Assembly: GCA_044449445.1 (NCBI GenBank)
Contig: JBIOIA010000019.1
Span: forward strand, 1-22,516
Length of the DNA stretch: 22,516 nt
DNA from: DASXPG01 sp044449445
GTDB taxonomy: Bacteria; Gemmatimonadota; Gemmatimonadetes; Gemmatimonadales; JACORV01
Direction of reading: 5' to 3'
Shown: positions 1 through 6,535 of the stretch, one piece after another
How the letters are laid out: each line of letters starts with the position of its first letter
Position numbering within the stretch: the stretch's first letter is position 1
Translations under genes and position numbers: made by a program
Notes under the pieces: model-generated
What the model was told of the DNA's origin: nothing
Database searches by the model: none
The model's input: the letters and a program-made list of their open reading frames with translations, nothing else

Positions 1-2570
1 ATCGCAAGGTGGCGCTCAAGGTGCTCAGGCCCGAGCTGTCCGCGGTCCTGGGCGGCGAACGGTTCCTCTCCGAGATCAAGACCACGGCCAACCTCCAGCA
101 CCCGCACATCCTGTCGCTGTTCGACTCGGGTGAGGCGGACGGCCTGGTCTTCTACGTGATGCCGTACGTCGAAGGCGAGTCGCTGCGCGAGCGGCTGATC
201 CGCGAGAAGCAGCTGCCCGTGGACGACGCGGTGCGGATCACCCGGGAGGTCGCTGACGCGCTCGAGTACGCGCACGGCCACGGGATCGTGCACCGGGACA
301 TCAAGCCCGAGAACATCCTGCTGCACGGCGGGCACGCGCTGGTGGCGGATTTCGGGATCGCGCTGGCGGCCTCCCACTCGGAGGGCGGGAGCCGGATGAC
401 CGAAACCGGCATGTCGCTGGGCACCCCGCACTACATGAGCCCCGAGCAGGCGATGGGGCAGCGCGAGATCACGCCCAAGGCCGACGTGTACGCGCTGGGC
501 TGCGTGCTGTACGAGATGTTGTCGGGCGAGCCGCCGTTCAACGGGCCGACTCCGCAGGCGATCATCGCGCGGGTCATGACCGAGGAACCGCGCTCGCTCA
601 CGCTCCAGCGGCACACGATTCCACCGCATGTGGATGCCGCCGTGAGGATGGCGCTCGAGAAACTCCCCGCCGATCGCTTCGCCTCGGCCGCGCAGTTCGC
701 CGAGGCGCTCGCCGGCCTCGGGCCGGCGCTGCCGGCGTCCCGGGCGGGCACGGCGGCGCGCGCGGCGGCCTCGTCGGCTGGCGCGGACTGGCGGCGGCGG
801 TTTCAGATCGCCGCCGGTGTCGCCGTAGTCGCGACCCTTGTGGCGGTGTGGGGCTGGGTGCAGGGCCGTCAGTCCGCGAGTCCGAGCTGGTCCTACATCA
901 CGCTGGGCGACAGCCTGAGCATGTCCGGCGTGCTCCCGGCGCTGGCCTTGTCACCGGACGGCGCGACGCTGGTCGTCAGGGACAACGTGCAGAACGGCCG
1001 GCTGTGGGTGAAGCGCCGCGGCGAGCTGGATGCCGTGCCGATCGCTGGCACGGAGCGGGCGTCGGCTCCCGTGTTCTCGCCCGACGGCGAATGGATCGCG
1101 TTCATCGCGGACAGCCGCCTGAAGAAGGTCCGGACGGGCGGCGGCGCCACGATCACCATTGCCGACTCGGCGGCGAGCATCAACGGGTTCGGTGGCGTTG
1201 CCTGGCTCGACGACAACACGCTCGTCTACGTGCCCCCGACGCTGGAGGGAATGCGTCGGGTGAGCGCCGCGGGCGGGGCCAGCACAGTGGTGCTCGATGA
1301 CTCGATGCTGCGCGGTCTGGGCTCGAGCAGTCCGACGCCCCTGCCGGGCGCACGCGGCGTTCTGTTCCTGGAGTGCTCGTCCGGCTGCGTCACCATGGGC
1401 ATCCACGTCCTCGACCTCAAGACGCACACCCAGAAGCTGCTGTTCGCCGATGTCGCCCAGGCCTGGTATCTCCCCGGCGGCCAACTGCTGTACGTGCGCC
1501 GCGACGGCGTGGCGCTCGTCGCGCCCTTCGACCTCAAGCGCCTGGAGGTGACGGGCTCGTCGGTCCCCGTGCTGGAGGGGGTCCTGGTGGGCGGCGGCTC
1601 GTTCCCGCAGCTGGCGTGGTCGCCTTCGGGATCGCTGGTGTACATGAGCGGCGGCGCCGGATCGTCGGACAACCTCATGGTCCGGATCAGACCCGGCGGC
1701 GTTCCGCAGCCGATCGACTCGTCGTGGGTGGGCGCCTTCTCATCACCGACGCTCTCGCCCGATGGGCGCCGGCTCGCGGTGGGCGTGGGCTCCACCGTCG
1801 GCAGCCTGAACATCTGGCTCAAGCAGCTCGACCGGGGTCCGTTCACCCGGTTGACGTTCGGCGGCCAGGACCGCCGCCCGACCTGGTCACCCGATGGCCG
1901 TCTCATCGCGTTCATCCGCGACAGCGGAAGCACCAGCATCGTCTTCGCGCACCCGGCCGACGGCAGCGGCGCCGACCGGCGCCTGGCGAAGCTCGACCGG
2001 CAGGTCCAGGAGGTCGAGTGGACGCGCGACGGACGCTGGCTCGTGCTGCGGACGGACAATGGAACCGTCGGTGCGGGAGACATCGTCGGGGTTCGCGTGA
2101 GCGGCGATTCCACGCCGGTGCCGCTGGTGCACAGCGTGTATACCGAGCTGCACCCCGCCGTGTCTCCCGACGGACGCTGGATCGCGTATACGTCCAACGA
2201 GTCCGGCTCGAACGAGGTCTACGTGCGGCCCTTCCCCAACACCGACGGCGCACGGTGGCAGGCCTCGAACGGCGGCGGGTCGGAACCCCGCTGGTCCGTC
2301 GATGGCCGCGAGCTGTATTTCATCGGCGGTGACCATTTGATGGCGGCGCACGTCACGGCGTCGGGATCCAGTTTCGCAGTCAGCGACGCGCGGCCCGTCA
2401 TCAACCTGAACGGCGTCATTCTCGACGGCTTCCACCAGTCCTACGCGGTCGGCCGAGACGGCTCGTTCATCTTCGCCGCGACCCGGCAATCGGGGGCGGG
2501 AATGCGCGCGCCGCAGCTGGTGCGCGTGGACAACTGGTTCCGCGACGTCAAGGCGAAGCTCGCCCGGTGA
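1..2570 (+). CDS. Ser/Thr protein kinase with C-terminal PD40/TolB beta-propeller, 5' partial
   Basis: The reading frame is open to the left edge, so the true start and Gly-rich loop are missing; the first visible residues are the VALKVL strand with the ATP-binding lysine at bases 18-20. Counting from the GTG at 9, the HRDIKPEN catalytic loop is at residues 95-102, DFG at 114-116, and an SPE version of the APE motif follows, so the kinase looks active. After a linker comes one membrane segment (about residues 265-285). The rest is an extracytoplasmic propeller with repeated SPDG-type blade motifs (for example SPDGEWIAFIAD, SPDGRLIAFIRD, SPDGRWIAYTSN). This is the PknB-like, PD40-containing architecture in which the propeller probably senses a ligand. 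The stop overlaps the next gene by GTGA, implying co-translation. Target unknown. Confidence 0.93.
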   Translation, partial: RKVALKVLRPELSAVLGGERFLSEIKTTANLQHPHILSLFDSGEADGLVFYVMPYVEGESLRERLIREKQLPVDDAVRITREVADALEYAHGHGIVHRDIKPENILLHGGHALVADFGIALAASHSEGGSRMTETGMSLGTPHYMSPEQAMGQREITPKADVYALGCVLYEMLSGEPPFNGPTPQAIIARVMTEEPRSLTLQRHTIPPHVDAAVRMALEKLPADRFASAAQFAEALAGLGPALPASRAGTAARAAASSAGADWRRRFQIAAGVAVVATLVAVWGWVQGRQSASPSWSYITLGDSLSMSGVLPALALSPDGATLVVRDNVQNGRLWVKRRGELDAVPIAGTERASAPVFSPDGEWIAFIADSRLKKVRTGGGATITIADSAASINGFGGVAWLDDNTLVYVPPTLEGMRRVSAAGGASTVVLDDSMLRGLGSSSPTPLPGARGVLFLECSSGCVTMGIHVLDLKTHTQKLLFADVAQAWYLPGGQLLYVRRDGVALVAPFDLKRLEVTGSSVPVLEGVLVGGGSFPQLAWSPSGSLVYMSGGAGSSDNLMVRIRPGGVPQPIDSSWVGAFSSPTLSPDGRRLAVGVGSTVGSLNIWLKQLDRGPFTRLTFGGQDRRPTWSPDGRLIAFIRDSGSTSIVFAHPADGSGADRRLAKLDRQVQEVEWTRDGRWLVLRTDNGTVGAGDIVGVRVSGDSTPVPLVHSVYTELHPAVSPDGRWIAYTSNESGSNEVYVRPFPNTDGARWQASNGGGSEPRWSVDGRELYFIGGDHLMAAHVTASGSSFAVSDARPVINLNGVILDGFHQSYAVGRDGSFIFAATRQSGAGMRAPQLVRVDNWFRDVKAKLAR

Positions 2571-3319
2571 GCGCGCCCGAGCGGTTCGAGACGATCATCA
2601 TCATCGGCCGCCCGGCGGCCGGCAAGAGCGAAGTCATCGACTTCCTGAAGCAGACGGACGAGACCGCCCGGGTCACGCGCTTCCACATCGGCCCGTTCGT
2701 GGAGATCGACGACTTTCCCTTCGTGTGGGAGACCTTCGAGATCGACGACCTGCTGGAGCGCCTCGGCCAGCCCCGGGTCTTCACCACGAAGGACTACTAC
2801 TTCAAGGGCGACCACCTGTGGAACCTCTTCATCCTCCGGATCAACCTCGAGTTCCAGAAGCGGCTCGCGCGCGATCCTGACTTCACCCGGCGCCAGACGG
2901 TCATGATCGAGTTCTCGCGCGGCGGCGACAACGGCTTCGCCGAGGCGTTCGCGCATCTCGCGGACGAGATCCTGAGCCGCGCCGGGATCGTCTATATCGA
3001 CGTTTCCTACGATGAATCGGTCCGGAAGAACCGGCGCCGCTTCGATCCCGGTCAGGCGGATTCCAGTCTCTTCCACTCGGTTCCCGACGAGAAGATGGAG
3101 TTCTACTACCGGACGAACGACTGGGACCGGCTCTCCGGCGGCAGGAAGACCGGAACGATCAGGATCAAGGGCTTCGAGGTGCCGTTCGCCGTGTTCGACA
3201 ACGAGCCGGAGAAGACCGGCGATCCCAAGAAGCTCGGCCCGGCGCTGGAGGAGACCTTCGCGCAGCTGTGGGGCCTCATGCATCCCCGACGGCCGGGAAG
3301 GGAGCTGATCCATGGCTGA
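2567..3319 (+). CDS. P-loop NTPase/kinase-like protein of unknown function
   Basis: The protein has 250 residues. It starts with a hydrophobic strand (TIIIIG) leading into a clear Walker A motif, GRPAAGKS, at residues 14-21. Further on, VYIDVSYDE is followed by an arginine cluster (RKNRRR), which resembles the lid of small-molecule P-loop kinases, so ATP binding and perhaps phosphotransfer are likely; the substrate cannot be told. There is no signal peptide or membrane segment, so it is cytoplasmic. The GTG start overlaps the upstream kinase stop by GTGA, and the gene overlaps the transporter start by 8 bases. Sitting between a sensor kinase and an organophosphate transporter suggests a role in handling or sensing a phosphorylated metabolite, which is inference. 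I do not recognise a named family. Confidence 0.88.
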   Translation: MSAPERFETIIIIGRPAAGKSEVIDFLKQTDETARVTRFHIGPFVEIDDFPFVWETFEIDDLLERLGQPRVFTTKDYYFKGDHLWNLFILRINLEFQKRLARDPDFTRRQTVMIEFSRGGDNGFAEAFAHLADEILSRAGIVYIDVSYDESVRKNRRRFDPGQADSSLFHSVPDEKMEFYYRTNDWDRLSGGRKTGTIRIKGFEVPFAVFDNEPEKTGDPKKLGPALEETFAQLWGLMHPRRPGRELIHG

Positions 3320-4613
3320 CGCGCCAGCGCACAGCCCTGCGTATCGCACGCGCCGGTTCCTGAACTGGTTCCCGCTCGGCGTGACCTACGCGACGATGTA
3401 TATGGGCCGCTACAACCTGAACGTCTCTTCCAAGACGATGATGGACTACTTCCATCTCTCGAAGGAGCAGTTCGGGACGATCGCGACCGCGGGGTTCTGG
3501 ACCTACGCCCTCTCGGTCATCATCAACGGGCCGCTGTCGGACCGGATCGGAGGGAAGAAGGCGATCCTCATCGGCGCCGCGGGGACGGCGACGATCAACC
3601 TCGTCATCGGGCTCCTGTTTCTGAGCGGATGGCAGACCAGGATCGTCGTGGGGATGTCGCTGCTCTTTGCGGTCAGCCAGTACTTCCAGTCCTACGGGGC
3701 GCTCTCGATCGTGAAGATCAACGCGCCGTGGTTCCACGTGCGGGAGCGGGGAGTGTTCGGCGGCATCTTCGGGATCATGATCTCGAGCGGGTACTTCCTT
3801 GCCCTCACGATCGGCGGCTGGATCCTGGCGGCGTTCGCCTGGTACTGGGTCTTCCTGATCCCCGCGGCCGCCATCGCCACGATGGCGGTGGTCGATTTCT
3901 TCCTCGTGAAGGACACGCCGGCCCAGGCGGGGTTCGCCGCCATCGACACCGAGGACGCCACCGCCCACGATGCCGACCGCGACCGGCCGGTGGACTGGCA
4001 CTACCTGGCGACCCGCGTCTTTTCAAATCCGGTCATCATCACGCTGGCCGTCGCGGAGTTCTGCACCGGGTTCGTACGGCAGGGGCTGATGCTCTGGTTC
4101 GTGCCCTTCCTCAAGGAAGTGCACGACATCTCGCCGGGGACCTTTCTCTTCTCGGTCGCCACGCTCGGCGTGACGGTGGGCGGGATCTGCGGCGGTCTCC
4201 TGTGCGGCTACCTGTCGGACCGCTGGTTCCAGTCCAGGCGTCCGCCGGTGGCGTTCATCTTCTACCTGGGCCAGATCGGTTCGCTGCTCGTCCTTGGCCA
4301 GGCAAGGGCACCGGGGCTCGCCGCGTTCATGATCGGCTTCACCTGCATGTGGATCTTCGGCGTGCACGGGATGCTCTCAGGCACCGCGTCGATGGATTTC
4401 GGCGGGACCCGGGCGGCCGCCACCGTGGCAGGGACCCTGGATGGCGTGCAGTACCTCGCGTCCGGTCTCACCGGGTTCCTACTCGGCCACTTTCTCGACC
4501 GGCTGGGCTGGGGCGCGTGGACCTTCATGATCATGCCGTTCTCGCTGATCGGCGCGATCCTGATGATCCGGCTGTGGAACGAGAGCCCGATGAAGCAGAG
4601 GGTCAGCCGCTAG
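3312..4613 (+). CDS. MFS transporter, organophosphate:phosphate antiporter (OPA) type
   Basis: The protein has 433 residues and about twelve membrane segments. The N-terminal block MYMGRYNLN followed by NGPLSDRIGGKK is the pattern of the GlpT/UhpT (OPA) branch of the major facilitator superfamily. GlpT binds phosphate with one arginine in TM1 and one in TM7; here R33 (in GRYN) and R256 (in GFVRQGLMLW) fall in matching places. It probably exchanges a phosphorylated sugar or glycerol phosphate for inorganic phosphate across the inner membrane; the exact substrate is not readable. A ribosome site AAGGGAG (3298-3304) lies 7 bases before ATG. The gene overlaps its upstream neighbour by 8 bases, and its 3' end overlaps the convergent ku gene by 11 bases, so no terminator separates them. 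Confidence 0.9.
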   Translation: MADAPAHSPAYRTRRFLNWFPLGVTYATMYMGRYNLNVSSKTMMDYFHLSKEQFGTIATAGFWTYALSVIINGPLSDRIGGKKAILIGAAGTATINLVIGLLFLSGWQTRIVVGMSLLFAVSQYFQSYGALSIVKINAPWFHVRERGVFGGIFGIMISSGYFLALTIGGWILAAFAWYWVFLIPAAAIATMAVVDFFLVKDTPAQAGFAAIDTEDATAHDADRDRPVDWHYLATRVFSNPVIITLAVAEFCTGFVRQGLMLWFVPFLKEVHDISPGTFLFSVATLGVTVGGICGGLLCGYLSDRWFQSRRPPVAFIFYLGQIGSLLVLGQARAPGLAAFMIGFTCMWIFGVHGMLSGTASMDFGGTRAAATVAGTLDGVQYLASGLTGFLLGHFLDRLGWGAWTFMIMPFSLIGAILMIRLWNESPMKQRVSR

Positions 4614-5454
4614 CGGCCTTCCGCTTGATCCTGGTCGTCTTCGCGGCGGACGGCTTGCCCTGCACGGCCTTCATCCCGCCGCCCTTCGACAGGGAGGCCT
4701 TGAGCGCCTCCATCAGGTCGATGATCTGGGTCTCGGGCTCCTCGGTCGGCTCGGCGACGATCTCCTGGCCCGCGATCTTCGCGTCGATCTGCTCCTGCAT
4801 CCGGTCGCGCACGGTGTCCCGGTACTTCTCCGGCTTGAACGCGTCCGTCTTAAGCTGCTCGATGATCTGGAGCGCCAGCGCCAGCTCGGCGGGCTTCACG
4901 TCGCCTTCGGGGAGCGGCACATCCTTCATCGAGCGCACTTCGTCGGCGTAGTGCAGCGTTTCGAGCACTAGGCCGCCTTCCATCGGACGCAACATGACCA
5001 GGTACGTCTTGCCGCGCGCCACGTACTGCCCGATCGCCACGAGCTTCGTCTTCTTCAGCGCCTCGGTCAGCAGCTTGTAAGCGCGCTCGCCGCCCTTGTT
5101 CGGGCCGATGAAGTAACCCTTGTCGAAGTAGAGGCGCTCGACCTGGTCGGCCGGGACGAATTCCGTGACGCTGATGATCCCGGTGTCCTTCTTCTCCTCC
5201 ATGGCCTTGATCTCGTCGGGCGTGAACAGCACGTACTGACCCTTCGTGAACTCGCGGCCCTTCATCATGTCTTCTTTTTCGACCTTCTCGCCGGTCTTCG
5301 AGTCCACGTACTGCTGCTTGCAGCGGGCCCCGGTCTTCTTGTTGATCCAGTTGAACGAGATCGCGGCCTGCGACTCCGATGCCGAGTACATCTGGATCGG
5401 CACCGAGACGAGGCCGAAGGAGATCGTGGCCGAAGACAGCGGGCGTGCGCTCAT
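4603..5454 (-). CDS. ku: Non-homologous end joining protein Ku
   Basis: The 283-residue product has the bacterial Ku layout: the opening ARPLSSATISFGLVSVPIQMY, the core segment around TGARCKQQYVDSKTGEKVEKEDMMKG, and EFVPADQVERLYFDKGYFIGP in the barrel. Ku forms a homodimeric ring that threads onto DNA ends and recruits LigD. A short C-terminal tail rich in lysine and arginine (residues about 265-283) follows the core, as in many bacterial Ku proteins where it aids DNA or LigD binding. The ATG at 5454 has no Shine-Dalgarno sequence; a TATTCT box on this strand (5470-5465) would start RNA about 4 bases before ATG, so a very short leader is likely. ligD lies about 1 kb away on the other strand. 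Confidence 0.96.
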   Translation of the reverse strand: MSARPLSSATISFGLVSVPIQMYSASESQAAISFNWINKKTGARCKQQYVDSKTGEKVEKEDMMKGREFTKGQYVLFTPDEIKAMEEKKDTGIISVTEFVPADQVERLYFDKGYFIGPNKGGERAYKLLTEALKKTKLVAIGQYVARGKTYLVMLRPMEGGLVLETLHYADEVRSMKDVPLPEGDVKPAELALALQIIEQLKTDAFKPEKYRDTVRDRMQEQIDAKIAGQEIVAEPTEEPETQIIDLMEALKASLSKGGGMKAVQGKPSAAKTTRIKRKAASG

Positions 5455-5462
5455 AGGGCCGC

Positions 5463-5468
5463 TAGAAT
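5463..5468 (+). promoter_or_regulatory. Candidate -10 box (TAGAAT) toward the EamA gene
   Basis: TAGAAT matches TATAAT at 5 of 6 positions and lies inside GGCCGCTAGAAT (5457-5468), a 12-mer repeated exactly before ligD. A start site would fall near 5475. No convincing -35 box is visible at the usual distance. Confidence 0.4.
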
Positions 5469-5470
5469 AG
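5465..5470 (-). promoter_or_regulatory. Candidate -10 box (TATTCT) of ku
   Basis: Read on the minus strand this is TATTCT, overlapping the forward TAGAAT box. A weak -35 candidate, TTGCAC, lies 16 bases upstream (5492-5487). RNA would start near 5458, four bases before the ku ATG. Confidence 0.4.
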
Positions 5471-5484
5471 ACAGGGTGGCGCGA

Positions 5485-5518
5485 AGGTGCAAGTCCGGGG
5501 TTTCACACCGGACGACCT
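5485..5518 (+). promoter_or_regulatory. Stem-loop in the leader of the EamA gene
   Basis: GTCCGG (5493-5498) pairs with CCGGAC (5508-5513) around a 9-base loop. An outer AGGT (5485-5488) can pair with ACCT (5515-5518). It lies about 30 bases before the ATG and has no T run, so it looks like a leader structure or protein site rather than a terminator. Its function is unknown. Confidence 0.35.
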
Positions 5519-5546
5519 GCCGGTGTCATACTTTACATGATGCTGA

Positions 5547-6488
5547 ATGGTGGTTCGCGTGAGTGAGTTGCGTGGGCGGGCCCTGGTTGCCTACCTGATC
5601 GTGTGCATCGTGTGGGGCACGACGTACCTCGCGATCCGGGTCGGCGTGATGGAACTGCCCCCGTTCCTGTTCGGCGGCGCGCGGTTCGTGATCGCCGGGC
5701 TGCTGCTCGGCGCGATCGCGTTGACCCTTGGGCTCAAGTTCCCGAGGGCTCCTGAGGAATGGGCGGTGCTGGCGATCGGCGGCGTGATGCTGCTGTTCGG
5801 CGGCAACGGCATGCTGGTGTGGGCGGAGCAATACGTGGACGCTGGCGCCGCGAGCATCTACGTCGTGACGGTAGCGATCTGGTCGGCGTTGTTCGACGCG
5901 CTGGTGCCCGGCGGGACGGTGCCATTCACGTGGCGGCTCGCGGCGGGCCTGCTGATCGGCCTGCTGGGCGCGGTCGTGCTGACCGGCACGACGCCGCGCG
6001 CGCTGATGGCGAGCGACCTGCGCGGCCCGCTCGTCCTGCTCGGCGCGAGCGCGTCGTGGGGCCTGGGCACCGTGCTCTTGAAGCGCCGTCCCACCGGCGC
6101 GTCGGCGCTGAGCCAGGCGGCGGTGGAGATGGTCGCGGGCGGGCTCGCGCTGCTCGCGCTTTCATTCGCGCGCGGCGAGCACCTCCACCTGCCGCTCTCG
6201 CGCGAGGCGTGGTTCTCATTCGCGTATCTGGTCGTACTCGGCTCGATCGTCGGGTACACGGCCTACGCGTACGCGCTGAACCACGCGCCCGCTACGATCG
6301 TCGGTACCTACGCCTACGTGAACCCGGTCGTCGCGGTGCTCCTCGGCTGGCTGCTGCTCCACGAGGAGCTCTCGGCGCGCAAGCTGCTCGGCATGGCCGT
6401 GATCGTGGGTGCCGTGCTGTGGGTGCGCGCCGCGACGAAGACGCGCCGGCCCGTGCTGGTGCCGGAGGCGAGGGAGCGCGCCGCGTAA
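5547..6488 (+). CDS. EamA/DMT-superfamily transporter (YedA-like)
   Basis: The protein has 313 residues and ten predicted membrane segments arranged as two EamA repeats. The first repeat opens with VCIVWGTTYLAIRVGV and GARFVIAGLL, and the second ends with GTYAYVNPVVAVLLGWLLLHEEL, both typical of drug/metabolite transporters of the inner membrane. Such proteins export amino acids or other small metabolites; the substrate here is not known. The ATG at 5547 is the first usable start, since the frame starting at 5537 stops early. It has no good ribosome site, and GTG codons at 5550 and 5559 are alternatives. It lies between the divergent ku gene and ligD and ends 39 bases before the ligD GTG, so it may be cotranscribed with ligD. 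Confidence 0.9.
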   Translation: MVVRVSELRGRALVAYLIVCIVWGTTYLAIRVGVMELPPFLFGGARFVIAGLLLGAIALTLGLKFPRAPEEWAVLAIGGVMLLFGGNGMLVWAEQYVDAGAASIYVVTVAIWSALFDALVPGGTVPFTWRLAAGLLIGLLGAVVLTGTTPRALMASDLRGPLVLLGASASWGLGTVLLKRRPTGASALSQAAVEMVAGGLALLALSFARGEHLHLPLSREAWFSFAYLVVLGSIVGYTAYAYALNHAPATIVGTYAYVNPVVAVLLGWLLLHEELSARKLLGMAVIVGAVLWVRAATKTRRPVLVPEARERAA

Positions 6489-6513
6489 CTCGCGCTTGCC
6501 CGCGCCCGGCCGC

Positions 6514-6519
6514 TAGAAT
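6514..6519 (+). promoter_or_regulatory. Candidate -10 box (TAGAAT) of ligD
   Basis: This is the second exact copy of GGCCGCTAGAAT (6508-6519). The expected RNA start is near 6526, two bases before the GTG at 6528, so the transcript would be nearly leaderless. TTGCCC at 6496-6501 is too close to act as a normal -35 box. Confidence 0.4.
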
Positions 6520-6520
6520 T

Positions 6521-6535
6521 GGGGACCGTGTCCCC
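6521..6535. promoter_or_regulatory. Inverted repeat across the ligD start codon
   Basis: GGGGAC (6521-6526) and GTCCCC (6530-6535) form perfect 6-base arms around a 3-base spacer. The GTG start at 6528-6530 lies in the spacer and second arm. The position just after the -10 box suits a repressor operator or an RNA hairpin that masks the start. Confidence 0.4.

Noticed and set aside
5481..5520. Resemblance of the EamA leader to parts of a cobalamin riboswitch
   Set aside because: Only a short GC-rich stem is present; the conserved core and multi-helix fold are absent.
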